Of a stretch of DNA of 64,000 nucleotides, positions 1 to 8,928 are shown in pieces. Within the stretch, counting starts at the first letter, position 1. Every line of letters begins with the position of its first letter. The notes below the pieces were generated by a model. It saw only the letters and a list, made by a program, of their open reading frames with translations, did not search any database and had not been told where the DNA came from. A program made the translations under genes and the position numbers. The stretch comes from an uncultured Clostridia bacterium (GTDB taxonomy: Bacteria; Bacillota; Clostridia; Oscillospirales; Acutalibacteraceae), in NCBI GenBank assembly GCA_937896885.1, contig CALBNX010000077.1, positions 1-64,000 on the forward strand, written 5' to 3'.

Positions 1-53
<53 letters not shown>

Positions 54-60
54 AAGCAAA

Positions 61-90
61 GCGTCTGTCCAATAGGACGGGCGTTTTTTT
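61..90 (+). terminator. Terminator of the rRNA operon
   Basis: A 10-bp stem (GCGTCTGTCC with GGACGGGCGT, allowing G-U pairs) closes a 4-base loop and runs straight into seven T residues. It follows the 5S end by about 8 bases. Confidence 0.85.
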
Positions 91-91
91 A

Positions 92-121
92 TTGCCTAAA
101 GAACTTAAAATATGTTATACT
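92..121 (+). promoter_or_regulatory. Promoter for the thioredoxin-reductase-like gene
   Basis: TTGCCT, an 18-base spacer and TATACT lie directly after the rRNA terminator and 20 bases before the start codon. Confidence 0.55.
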
Positions 122-141
122 AAGTATAAAGAGGTGATACT

Positions 142-1005
142 ATGTCAAAAGTTTTAATTATAGGCTCTGGACCTGCGGGAGTTTCTGCATCATTATATAC
201 TCAACGAGCAGGGTTTGAAACAACTGTTATTTCCAATGGCGGTGGTGCATTACTCAAAGCCGAAAAAGTTGAGAATTATTATGGATTTGCTGATGCCATA
301 AGTGGTGAAAAACTTTATAATGATGGAATAGCCGGCGCAAAGCGTCTTGGTGTTGATTTTGTCCAAGATGAAGTAGTATCACTTTCTATAAATGGCAACT
401 TCATTGTAAAAACAACAAAGAACGAATATTCAGCAGATGCTGTACTTTTGGCAACGGGGCTTTCTCGTCTTGCACCAAATATTAAAGGTTTAAAAGATTT
501 TGAGGGGATGGGTGTAAGCTATTGCGCTGTATGTGACAGCTTCTTTTTCCGTGGTAAAAATGTTGGTGTAATCGGCAATGGTGAATACGCACTCCACGAA
601 ACAAAAGAATTACTCAACGTGGTGGGCTCAGTAACGGTTTATACTAACGGCGAAAAACCATTAGTAGAATTTCCCCAGAATGTAGTTGTGAAAACCGAAA
701 AAATACAAAGTGTCAGCGGAAGACCAATGGCTCTTGAAATAAATTTTGAAGATAAGACAGATATTGTCAACGGAATTTTTATTGCATATAAAACTGCTGG
801 TAGCACAGCTCTTGCTAAAAAGGTTGGTGCGACTATCGATGGCAACAAAATTGTGGTCAACGATAAAATGCAGACCAATATAAAAGGTCTTTTTGCAGCA
901 GGGGATTGCACAGGCGGGCTTCTACAAATTTCAAAAGCAGTCTATGAAGGTGCGCAGGCAGGCACAGAGATTATTAAGTATTTAAAAGAAAAAGCAAAAC
1001 AATAA
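142..1005 (+). CDS. Thioredoxin-reductase-like FAD oxidoreductase
   Basis: A 287-residue cytosolic flavoprotein of the thioredoxin reductase fold, expected to pass electrons to thioredoxin or a related protein. It has the N-terminal FAD motif GSGPAG (residues 8-13), the redox-active pair CAVC (128-131) followed by Asp, and the C-terminal FAD motif GDCTGG. A strong GAGGTG ribosome site precedes the ATG. The central pyridine-nucleotide domain is unusual: it keeps a GNGEYA stretch, but the HRRxxxRA motif that binds the NADPH phosphate in classical enzymes is replaced by TNGEKP. This resembles the clostridial ferredoxin-dependent thioredoxin reductases, which do not use NADPH. Monocistronic between two terminators. 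The family is secure; the electron donor is inference. Confidence 0.85.
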   Translation: MSKVLIIGSGPAGVSASLYTQRAGFETTVISNGGGALLKAEKVENYYGFADAISGEKLYNDGIAGAKRLGVDFVQDEVVSLSINGNFIVKTTKNEYSADAVLLATGLSRLAPNIKGLKDFEGMGVSYCAVCDSFFFRGKNVGVIGNGEYALHETKELLNVVGSVTVYTNGEKPLVEFPQNVVVKTEKIQSVSGRPMALEINFEDKTDIVNGIFIAYKTAGSTALAKKVGATIDGNKIVVNDKMQTNIKGLFAAGDCTGGLLQISKAVYEGAQAGTEIIKYLKEKAKQ

Positions 1006-1018
1006 ATAACCATAAATT

Positions 1019-1051
1019 TCCTCCCTTTATTCTGGGAGGATTTTTATTTTT
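1019..1051 (+). terminator. Terminator after the flavoprotein gene
   Basis: TCCTCCC pairs with GGGAGGA across an 8-base loop and is followed by TTTTATTTTT. Confidence 0.8.
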
Positions 1052-1052
1052 A

Positions 1053-1081
1053 ATGACTTTTATTTTTACTTATGCTAAAAT
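1053..1081 (+). promoter_or_regulatory. Candidate promoter for the sigma factor operon
   Basis: ATGACT, 17 bases and TAAAAT lie just past the terminator, about 65 bases before the sigma factor start. An ECF-type autoregulated promoter nearer the gene cannot be excluded. Confidence 0.4.
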
Positions 1082-1146
1082 ATTTTTATAAAAATTTTGT
1101 TAGGTTTTTCTATTTTTAGGCACTACTATACGAAAGGAGCGAAGCT

Positions 1147-1665
1147 ATGGTAATAGGAAGCAAAACGGCTTCCGAATTAATTTTTGAAAAATGCTATAAA
1201 GAGTATTATCAAAGCTTAATAAATTTCGCCCGTGCCAGACTTCGTGAGGGTAGTGACTTTTGTGAGGATTGCGTGCAGGAGACGTTTACAGTTTTCTATA
1301 ATCGGTTGCAGACGGGGGAAGAATTCGAGCACCCAAGAGCATTTTTATATAGAACGCTTGATAATATTGTGAAAAAGCAGAAAGCAAAAATTGTTACGGA
1401 AGAGATGAATACAGTGTCACTTGATGACCCTGACAACACAGTTGAAATCGCAGTTGAAGATGAAATCGATTGTGAAAAATACATAAAAATTCTTGAAGAC
1501 AGTTTAGACGAAGACGAAAGGCTTTTATATACCGAAAAATATGTAAACGGTAAAAAAATTGAACAGATTGCTGATGAAAGCGGTCTATCGGTAGGGGCAG
1601 TTACAATGCGACTGTCACGACTTCGCAAAAAACTTAAAAATCTTCTTGAAGACCTACTTTATTAG
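1147..1665 (+). CDS. ECF-like RNA polymerase sigma factor
   Basis: A 172-residue sigma-70 family protein with only regions 2 and 4, the hallmark of extracytoplasmic-function sigma factors. Region 2 carries the core-binding and -10 recognition part (ARLREGSDFCEDCVQETF, about residues 28-45). Region 4 is a C-terminal helix-turn-helix (EQIADESGLSVGAVTMRLSR). An acidic linker joins them. A GAAAGGAGCG ribosome site precedes the start. The next gene begins 15 bases downstream and encodes a single-pass membrane protein, the classic arrangement of a sigma factor with its anti-sigma factor. The third gene, a huge surface protein, is probably the regulated output. The sigma assignment is firm; its targets are inference. 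Confidence 0.87.
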   Translation: MVIGSKTASELIFEKCYKEYYQSLINFARARLREGSDFCEDCVQETFTVFYNRLQTGEEFEHPRAFLYRTLDNIVKKQKAKIVTEEMNTVSLDDPDNTVEIAVEDEIDCEKYIKILEDSLDEDERLLYTEKYVNGKKIEQIADESGLSVGAVTMRLSRLRKKLKNLLEDLLY

Positions 1666-1680
1666 AAAGGAGTAGAAAAA

Positions 1681-2604
1681 ATGACACAGATAAAGTTTAA
1701 TAAACAAATCGCAAATGAGATTTTTAATGATAATTCATTTCGTGAAGAGCTTATTCTGGCTCTCAATGAACTTATAGATATCGAACTTGCAAAGCCGGAT
1801 GACGAAATTGACTTTGAACTTATTGATGCATATACTGATGCACTCAATGAGCTTTATGATGAAAAAGGTGTTGCAAGAGTTTTCTGGAAATTACAGACAG
1901 TTGAAGAATTCACAAACAGTATTACAAACAATAAAAAGTGGAAAAATTTAAGCTTTGCAATGAAATTCACGCTTACAGCCTGTGCAGTAATGGCTTTGGT
2001 GGTTTCTGCAAATGCGGTTGCAGAAAAAGCAACAGGATATAATGTGATTGAGCAGGTAGCGTCGGCAGTTCAGAACTTTTTTACAGGAGAAACAAGTCTT
2101 AAAAACTCCACCACAACCACTACTGAAACTACCACAGAAGAAAACACAACGGAAACAACTTCCGCAAAGGTTGAGGAGAGTGCAACGGTAAAATCTGAAA
2201 AGCAAGAAAGCACTACAAAGAAGCAATCACAGATTACACCACAAAACCCAAATCTTTCTGAAGTTTTAAGTCCAACAACACCGCCAACTGAAACCACAAC
2301 GGAGTCAACAACGGCACAAGCCTTTACAAGAGTTGATGAAGATGTTACATCTGCACCGGTTGTAATAAAGCTTACAGGTGAGTTTGCAGATGGCTTTAAA
2401 AGGGATTACATAGTGGGTGAAAGTGCTGATTTCAGCGGACTTACAATTACCGTAAAATATGATAACGGGGACGAAAAAACCGTATCAATAAACGAATGTA
2501 ATGTTTACGGATTTTCAACCGAAAGTCCCGCAAACCGAATAGTAACAATAGAGTATGAGGGCTGTTCATTCAGCTATTTAATCAGAGTAAAGGAGGCAAA
2601 CTAA
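1681..2604 (+). CDS. Membrane anti-sigma-like protein with Ig-like domain
   Basis: A 307-residue single-pass membrane protein. Residues 1-90 are acidic, helical and predicted cytosolic. Residues 91-113 form one hydrophobic span. A long Thr/Glu-rich, low-complexity linker follows (about 143-225). The last 80 residues look like a bacterial group 3 Ig-like domain, with the typical 'YIVGESADFSGLTITVKYDNG' type of pattern. The position between an ECF sigma factor (15 bases upstream) and a secreted LRR protein (1 base downstream) suggests it sequesters the sigma factor and senses something at the cell surface. No zinc-anti-sigma HxxxCxxC motif is visible, so the anti-sigma role rests on context and topology. 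Confidence 0.65.
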   Translation: MTQIKFNKQIANEIFNDNSFREELILALNELIDIELAKPDDEIDFELIDAYTDALNELYDEKGVARVFWKLQTVEEFTNSITNNKKWKNLSFAMKFTLTACAVMALVVSANAVAEKATGYNVIEQVASAVQNFFTGETSLKNSTTTTTETTTEENTTETTSAKVEESATVKSEKQESTTKKQSQITPQNPNLSEVLSPTTPPTETTTESTTAQAFTRVDEDVTSAPVVIKLTGEFADGFKRDYIVGESADFSGLTITVKYDNGDEKTVSINECNVYGFSTESPANRIVTIEYEGCSFSYLIRVKEAN

Positions 2605-2605
2605 T

Positions 2606-5600
2606 ATGAAGAAATTTGCAAAACATTTGAGTTTATTTATAATTGTAGTTTCATTGTTAACCACAATTGCGGTTCAAAGCTTTGCGACAGAGACAGATGA
2701 GCTAAGTGTTACTATTGACAAAGTAGGTACACTTTATTACACGGTAGAAAATAATGAGATTACAATTACAGGCTATGAGCGTATGTTGCCTTATGCTAAT
2801 GTAACTATCGAAATCCCTGAAACCTTTGAAGGTGCAACGGTTAGAAAAATCGGGGACAAAGCCTTTTATAAAACTAAGCCTTATGTAGGAAAAGTTGTGC
2901 TTCCTGACACGATTACTTATGTTGGTGACTATGCTTTCTACGATACTGATATTGAAGTTAATGTGCCTATATATCTTGAATATGCAGGTGATAGGTCATT
3001 TGGTTATACAAATCTCACAACAACCAGATTGCCAAGTACATTAACAACTATTGGTGCAAGTGCTTTTACTGATTGTGACTCAATTGTAGATTTGAACTTT
3101 TCTAAATCTCTTAAAGAAATAGGCAGCGGTGCATTTGATAATTGTGATGGTATCACAGAGGTCGTTTTACCCGAAGGAATTGAGTATATTGGCTCTGCCT
3201 TTGAAAACTGTTCAAACCTTACAAGTGTAACTATTCCTGATATGACAAACGGTGTCATTGAAAGTAAAGCCTTTTGGAAAAACACAGCACTTAAAAATGT
3301 AACAATAGGTAATCTTGAAAACACAATAATTGGAAGCTATGCTTTTGCAGGCTGCACAGCACTTGAAAATTTCACTTTTTATAGGTTAGAAGACTGTACT
3401 TTAGGCGAATATCTTTTTTCAGGCTGTACATCTCTTAAAAAAGTTACTTTCAGAGATTTAGATAACACTACTTTTGGTGTAAACTTTTTTAATGGTTGTA
3501 CTTCGCTTGAATCAGTAGATTTTGGTGATGTTTTAAACTTTACAATTCCTGAAAATGCATTTAATAATTGCACAGCCCTCGAAACCGTATATTTTGATGA
3601 TGCAAGTGGTGTTACAATAGCAGACAATGCTTTTAAAGGCTGTATTGCACTTTCGAAATTTGATTATATCAGTTTTAAAAGCATAACAATCGGTGCTTAT
3701 GCTTTTAGCGAATGTGAATCTTTAACAGATTTCGATTTTACTTATGTTAATAGTGTTGGCGAATATGCTTTCTCAAAATCAGGCATTGAAAGTGTAGAAA
3801 TTCCTGCAGGTGTGACATTGGCGCCTTTCGCTTTCGCAGATTGTCCTAAGCTTCTGACTGCAGTGGTTAGCGCGTCGGCTGAAAGTCTTTTTGAAAATTC
3901 AACTGCATTGAAAGAAGCGACATTTGAACTTTCGATAGAGATTCCAAAGCGAGCATTTTATGGATGTACTGCACTTGAAAAGGTGAGTGCGCCAAAATCA
4001 GTATATGTAAGAAGTATGGCTTTTTATAATTGTAAAGCATTGAAAACCTTTGAATATAAGCAGATTGGCGATGTTGAAAGTCATGCCTTCTATGGTTGTT
4101 CCAGCATTGACAATATTGACCTTTCAAAGTTCAGAGGTGCTTTTTATGAGATTCCCGCTTATGCTTTTTATGGTTGCAAATCTCTTAAAAATATAGGAAA
4201 CTGCAGCCCTTGGGAAATTGGTAATTATGCCTTTTATGGTTGTTCCTCTCTTGAAAGCTTTGATTTTTCACAAACTGACACAATCTATGAATACGCATTT
4301 GCAAAAAGTGGATTAACAAATGTTGATTTATTATCCCAATATTGTGCAGTCGGTCGTCGAGCTTTCCAGGAATGTAACAATATTAAAGAGTTATATTTTA
4401 AATACGATGTATTTCTCGGTGAAGAAGCCTTTGCAGACTGTGAAGGACTTGAGTCCATTATAATCGGTGATGATGTTGAATTCATAGGAAGCTGTTATCA
4501 AAGCAACAGTTATTACTTTGTCGATTGTAATAATGTAAAATATTTCTATATAGGGAAAAACTTTAAGGATACTCATAAGGAAGAGGCTTATTGCATATTC
4601 AATTTTTATTTGTTCACACTTGGTGGTCTTGAAGCCTTTGAGGTGTCACCTGAAAATCCTTATTTCTTCACAGACGACGAAGGCGTTCTTTATATGAACA
4701 CAACATATGAAAACAATGATTTAGTTGTTCTTGTGTGCTATCCTGCAGGTAAAACAGACACCTTCTATTCAACAGAAAATGCACTTAAAGACAACGACCG
4801 ACTTTTCACAATCGGTGAAAGAGCATTCTGTGACCAGCAATATTTAAAAGAGCTTGAGCTTACAAAAACAGTTACTGCATATATCATTGATAAAGATGGT
4901 GATGAGGTAACTCCGGGGTTTGCTTTAGAGGCAAGTTTCGGCGATTCTGCAATCGAAAAAATCACCTTTACAGAGGATAACCATTTCGAGGCAATCGGCT
5001 ATTTGATGTTCTGGGGTAGTAGCATTAAAGAAATAGACCTCGACGGCGTAATAGAAATTGGTGAAAGTGCTTTTGATGATTGCCAAAATCTTGAAAGTGT
5101 ATCTTCAGACACTTGTTTATATATTCATGACTCTGCTTTTGAAGATTGCAAAAATCTTAAATCAGCAAAATTCCCAAATTGTTTAGAAATATATAGCAGA
5201 GCATTTGAGGATTGTTATAGCCTTGCAGAAATAGATTTTGAAAAAGTAGAGTATATTGATAAGTATGTATTCCAATATTGTAAAAGTCTTCCTGAAACCC
5301 TTGAACTTAAAAATGTGAAATATGTTGGTGGTTATGCATTTGCCGGCTGTACAAATATTACAACGGTTATTATGCCTAATTGTATTGATTTAGACAGCGG
5401 TGTATTCAGTGAAACCAATATTACGGAAATTACTTTAGGAAGTGTATATATTTCAAAATATGCGTTCCTTGATTGTAAAACACTTATAAGTGTAAAAGCC
5501 AAATCTGCAACGATTTGTGAAGAAGCATTTTTAGGTTGTACAAATCTTGTAAGCGTTGAGATAGAAAATTCCGCCTCAGTTGGTAATAGTGCTTTCGGTG

Positions 5601-7807
5601 GTTGCACAAATCTTGAGACCTTTAAAGCAGGTAGCGTAACTGCTATTGGTGACTATGCATTTAGTGGGTGCACAAAGCTTGAAGAGTTCAACTGCGAATC
5701 TGTAAAATCAATAGGCAAATATGCATTTTCGGGTTGCGCGTCATTTGAAACTCTCAACTTAACAAGCGTTGAGTCCATTGGTGATTATGCGTTTAATAAT
5801 TGTACAAATCTTAAATTGGTTCAGTTAGCACAGAAAAAATGTAACTTTGGAACAGAGTGCTTTAAAAATTGTCCTGATATTTCATTCTACTGTGAAGAAA
5901 ATACAGACCCTTATGACTATGCAATCAAAAACAATATCCCCGTTTGTGCAGTGACAATCAATCTTCAAAAAGATACATATGAATATACGGGCAGTGAAGT
6001 TGAGCCAAGTGTAATTGTTAGCATCAGCGGAATGACACTTGTGCAGAATAAAGATTATGTTCTCTCATTTGAAGACAATATTGAACGTGGCAACGGCAGA
6101 CTCACAGTTCAGTTTATCGGTGATTTTGAGGGCTTGCCTGACGCAGTTAGATTGTTCTCAATCACAAGAGCTGACATTACGGTTTCACAGGTCGAATATG
6201 TAGTAGATAACGAATATTCAGGTGAAGACATAAGACCTAAGGTTGTTGTAAAATACGGTGACAAAGTTCTCGTTGAAGATGTTGATTACACAATCACTTA
6301 TAATAGCGGAACTGATGCTGGCTCAATGTTCTTTACAATCACTGGCAAGGGCGATTATATCGGCTCAATTGATTGTTATTACAACATTATCCGTCGTGAT
6401 ATTGCCGAAGCTACCGTTTCAAAGGATAACGATATGGTTTATACTGGCGAAGAGGTTATGCCAAAGCCTGTAATCACTTGGAATGGCTTTACACTTCAAG
6501 AGGGTGTTGACTATGAAATAGAATATTTTGACAATGTGAATTCGGGCTATGGAATAATGGTTGTTTACGGTATGGGTAATTTCTGTGGTACACAGCGAGT
6601 ACAGTTCAAGATTTTTGGTAAGAATATCGAAAATGCAGTTATAAGCGAAATTCCTGACCAGATGTACACAGGCAATGAAATCACACCTGAAATAAGCATA
6701 ACTCTTGACGGCGTAACACTTGTAAAAGACATTGACTACACAGTAAAATATGAAAATAACACAGATAAGGGTACTGCAACGGTTGTAATCAACGGTATTG
6801 GTAATTACAGCGGTATTATTAAAAAGACATTCAATATTAACAAGACAAGTGTATATTCATTCACAGTATTCTCTGAAACCGAAATGACAGAAACATATGA
6901 TGGTACAGAGTTGAAGCCTGAAATGGAGGTTTATTTCGGTACACAATTACTCGTCGAGGGCGTTGACTATACAATAGCACTTGAAAATAATGTGAATGCG
7001 GGTGTTGCTACCGTAACAGTAATCGGCATTGGTCTTTATGAGGGTGAAAGAAGCTATGAATTTACAATTCTTCCTTGTGAGATTACAGAGGACGATATTT
7101 CTGTAAGTGGCAATATGGAATTCTTCGGTTCTGCGGTTGAGCCTGAAATCACAATTTCAAAGAACGGTACAACTCTTGTTGAGGGCGAAGATTATACAGT
7201 TACTTACTCAAATAACAATGCAGTCGGTACCGCAATTGTGACGATTGAGGGTAAGGGTAATTACAAAGACACTGTAAGCCTTGAATATGAAATCTATTCA
7301 ACTCTTAATGGTTGGGTTCTCGAAAATGGCAAATGGGCTTATTATGACAACGGCACAAAACTTATTAATAAATGGGTTAAAGACAGTGTTAACTGGTGCT
7401 ATGTTGGTGATGATGGCTACTGTGTAACTAACAAGTGGGTAAGAGACAGTGTTAGTTGGTGCTATGTAGGTGCTGACGGTAGAATTGTCACAAATAAGTG
7501 GGTAGCAGACAGCCATGGCTGGTGTTATCTTGGCTCAGATGGTCGAATGGTAACTAACAAATGGGTTAAAGATAGCGTTGGTTGGTGTTATGTAGGTGCT
7601 GACGGTTATTGTCTCACAAATGCTTGGGCTAAAGATTCAGTAGGCTGGTGCTACTTGGGTGCTGATGGCAGAATGGTCACAAGCAAATGGGTTAAAGATA
7701 ACGGCAATTGGTATTATCTTGATTCAAATGGTTATATGGTTACTGGTACAAAAACAATTAGCGGAAAAACCTATAAATTCAAATCGAACGGTGTTTGGAT
7801 TGGATAA
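2606..7807 (+). CDS. BspA-like leucine-rich surface protein
   Basis: A 1,733-residue secreted protein. A signal peptide (about residues 1-28) is followed by roughly 1,000 residues of BspA/TpLRR-type repeats (LRR_5) with recurring AFxxCxxLxxV cores, about residues 55-1090. Next come six Ig-like repeats of the YTGxEVxPxV...GxDYTVxYxNN type (about 1115-1563), and finally six 21-residue aromatic repeats resembling choline/cell-wall-binding repeats (1588-1713). Such proteins sit on the wall and bind host or bacterial partners. A strong AAAGGAGG site precedes the ATG, and the gene is 1 base after the anti-sigma-like gene, so it is cotranscribed with the regulators. The ligand is unknown. Confidence 0.9.
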   Translation: MKKFAKHLSLFIIVVSLLTTIAVQSFATETDELSVTIDKVGTLYYTVENNEITITGYERMLPYANVTIEIPETFEGATVRKIGDKAFYKTKPYVGKVVLPDTITYVGDYAFYDTDIEVNVPIYLEYAGDRSFGYTNLTTTRLPSTLTTIGASAFTDCDSIVDLNFSKSLKEIGSGAFDNCDGITEVVLPEGIEYIGSAFENCSNLTSVTIPDMTNGVIESKAFWKNTALKNVTIGNLENTIIGSYAFAGCTALENFTFYRLEDCTLGEYLFSGCTSLKKVTFRDLDNTTFGVNFFNGCTSLESVDFGDVLNFTIPENAFNNCTALETVYFDDASGVTIADNAFKGCIALSKFDYISFKSITIGAYAFSECESLTDFDFTYVNSVGEYAFSKSGIESVEIPAGVTLAPFAFADCPKLLTAVVSASAESLFENSTALKEATFELSIEIPKRAFYGCTALEKVSAPKSVYVRSMAFYNCKALKTFEYKQIGDVESHAFYGCSSIDNIDLSKFRGAFYEIPAYAFYGCKSLKNIGNCSPWEIGNYAFYGCSSLESFDFSQTDTIYEYAFAKSGLTNVDLLSQYCAVGRRAFQECNNIKELYFKYDVFLGEEAFADCEGLESIIIGDDVEFIGSCYQSNSYYFVDCNNVKYFYIGKNFKDTHKEEAYCIFNFYLFTLGGLEAFEVSPENPYFFTDDEGVLYMNTTYENNDLVVLVCYPAGKTDTFYSTENALKDNDRLFTIGERAFCDQQYLKELELTKTVTAYIIDKDGDEVTPGFALEASFGDSAIEKITFTEDNHFEAIGYLMFWGSSIKEIDLDGVIEIGESAFDDCQNLESVSSDTCLYIHDSAFEDCKNLKSAKFPNCLEIYSRAFEDCYSLAEIDFEKVEYIDKYVFQYCKSLPETLELKNVKYVGGYAFAGCTNITTVIMPNCIDLDSGVFSETNITEITLGSVYISKYAFLDCKTLISVKAKSATICEEAFLGCTNLVSVEIENSASVGNSAFGGCTNLETFKAGSVTAIGDYAFSGCTKLEEFNCESVKSIGKYAFSGCASFETLNLTSVESIGDYAFNNCTNLKLVQLAQKKCNFGTECFKNCPDISFYCEENTDPYDYAIKNNIPVCAVTINLQKDTYEYTGSEVEPSVIVSISGMTLVQNKDYVLSFEDNIERGNGRLTVQFIGDFEGLPDAVRLFSITRADITVSQVEYVVDNEYSGEDIRPKVVVKYGDKVLVEDVDYTITYNSGTDAGSMFFTITGKGDYIGSIDCYYNIIRRDIAEATVSKDNDMVYTGEEVMPKPVITWNGFTLQEGVDYEIEYFDNVNSGYGIMVVYGMGNFCGTQRVQFKIFGKNIENAVISEIPDQMYTGNEITPEISITLDGVTLVKDIDYTVKYENNTDKGTATVVINGIGNYSGIIKKTFNINKTSVYSFTVFSETEMTETYDGTELKPEMEVYFGTQLLVEGVDYTIALENNVNAGVATVTVIGIGLYEGERSYEFTILPCEITEDDISVSGNMEFFGSAVEPEITISKNGTTLVEGEDYTVTYSNNNAVGTAIVTIEGKGNYKDTVSLEYEIYSTLNGWVLENGKWAYYDNGTKLINKWVKDSVNWCYVGDDGYCVTNKWVRDSVSWCYVGADGRIVTNKWVADSHGWCYLGSDGRMVTNKWVKDSVGWCYVGADGYCLTNAWAKDSVGWCYLGADGRMVTSKWVKDNGNWYYLDSNGYMVTGTKTISGKTYKFKSNGVWIG
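7367..7744 (+). repeat. Six tandem 63-bp units coding wall-binding repeats
   Basis: Six in-frame units of 63 bases encode 21-residue repeats starting NKWVKDS and containing WCYVGxDG. The first five carry Cys in the WCY core, where classical choline-binding repeats have an aromatic residue (WYY); the last unit reverts to WYY. Units are diverged, so recent slippage is not implied. Confidence 0.85.
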
Positions 7808-7831
7808 AAAAACAAAATATTAATTTTTCTT

Positions 7832-7859
7832 GCGGGTATTGTATAATACCCGCATTTTT
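7832..7859 (+). terminator. Terminator of the surface-protein operon
   Basis: A perfect 9-bp stem, GCGGGTATT with AATACCCGC, closes a 4-base loop and leads into ATTTTT. Confidence 0.88.
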
Positions 7860-7867
7860 GATATAAT
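7839..7867 (+). promoter_or_regulatory. Promoter of the mre operon
   Basis: TTGTAT, 17 bases and TATAAT. The -35 half lies inside the preceding terminator hairpin. The start codon of mreB follows 50 bases after the -10 box. Confidence 0.55.
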
Positions 7868-7916
7868 AAAATAGATTATTTATGTTTTCAAATTACTATG
7901 AATTGGAGATGTTGAA

Positions 7917-8906
7917 ATGCTCTTTGCACAAGATATCGGAATAGATTTAGGTACCGCTAATACAGTGGTTTATCTTAAAGGAAAAGGCATTGTTACAAGA
8001 GAGCCTTCTGTTGTTGCAGTCAATGAAAAAACAGACCCACCAACAGTTGTTGCAGTTGGCAACGAAGCAAAGGCGATGATTGGCAGAACGCCTGGTTCGA
8101 TTTCAGCGGTTCGTCCATTGAAAAATGGTGTTATTGCTGACTTTGAAATTACATCAGAAATGCTTAAAGAGTTCATCAAAAAAGCAATTAAACGTTCACC
8201 ATTCAGTCGTGCTCGCGTGCTTATCTGTGTTCCATCAGGCATTACAGAAGTTGAAAGAAAAGCTGTGCATGATGCAGCGAGAAACGCAGGTGCAAAATAC
8301 GCTTCACTTATTCAGGAGCCACTCGCAGCAGCTATGGGTGCGGGACTTCCTATTACAGAAGCTGTTGGAAGTATGATTGTTGATATCGGTGGTGGTACAA
8401 CAGAAGTTGCAGTTATTTCATATCGTGACATTGTTACTGCAAAGTCAATTCGTGTTGCAGGTGACGATTTTGACGAAGCAATTATTGAATACATACGCAA
8501 AAAGCACAATATGTTAATCGGTGAGCGCACAGCAGAAGAGGTTAAAATGAAAATCGGTTCTGCTTATAGCTATGACGGTGAAGGCGCAATGGATATCCGC
8601 GGAAGAAACTTGGTTGACGGACTTCCAAAGAACATTGAAATCACATCAGAAGAAGTTCGAGAAGCACTCAGCGAACCACTTTCACAAATTCTTGAAACAA
8701 TTCGCTCAACTCTTGAAAAAACTCCACCAGAATTACTTGCGGATATTGTTGACAACGGAATAATGCTTTCAGGCGGTGGCGCGCTTCTTCGCGAACTTGA
8801 CAAACTTATTTCAGAAGAAACAAAAATTCCTGTTCATGTGGCTGTTGACCCACTTGATTGCGTTGCAACAGGTATGGGCTACTCTCTTGAAAGAGGAAAC
8901 ATCTAA
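7917..8906 (+). CDS. mreB: Rod-shape actin MreB
   Basis: A 329-residue bacterial actin that forms membrane-bound filaments and guides lateral peptidoglycan synthesis. The phosphate-1 ATP motif GIDLGTANT is at residues 8-16, the phosphate-2 motif DIGGGTTEVAVIS is central, and the adenosine-side LSGGGALLRELD stretch lies near the C terminus. Length and start (MLFAQDIG) fit the family, with a TTGGAGATG ribosome site. It is the first gene of mreB-mreC-mreD-PBP2. Mbl paralogues look alike, but the following mreC and mreD favour MreB. Confidence 0.95.
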   Translation: MLFAQDIGIDLGTANTVVYLKGKGIVTREPSVVAVNEKTDPPTVVAVGNEAKAMIGRTPGSISAVRPLKNGVIADFEITSEMLKEFIKKAIKRSPFSRARVLICVPSGITEVERKAVHDAARNAGAKYASLIQEPLAAAMGAGLPITEAVGSMIVDIGGGTTEVAVISYRDIVTAKSIRVAGDDFDEAIIEYIRKKHNMLIGERTAEEVKMKIGSAYSYDGEGAMDIRGRNLVDGLPKNIEITSEEVREALSEPLSQILETIRSTLEKTPPELLADIVDNGIMLSGGGALLRELDKLISEETKIPVHVAVDPLDCVATGMGYSLERGNI

Positions 8907-8928
8907 TAAAATATCGGAGAAGATTTAA

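Noticed and set aside
7367..7744. Tandem repeats as a satellite or mobile insert
   Set aside because: Units are in frame, diverged at nucleotide level and explained by protein wall-binding repeats.
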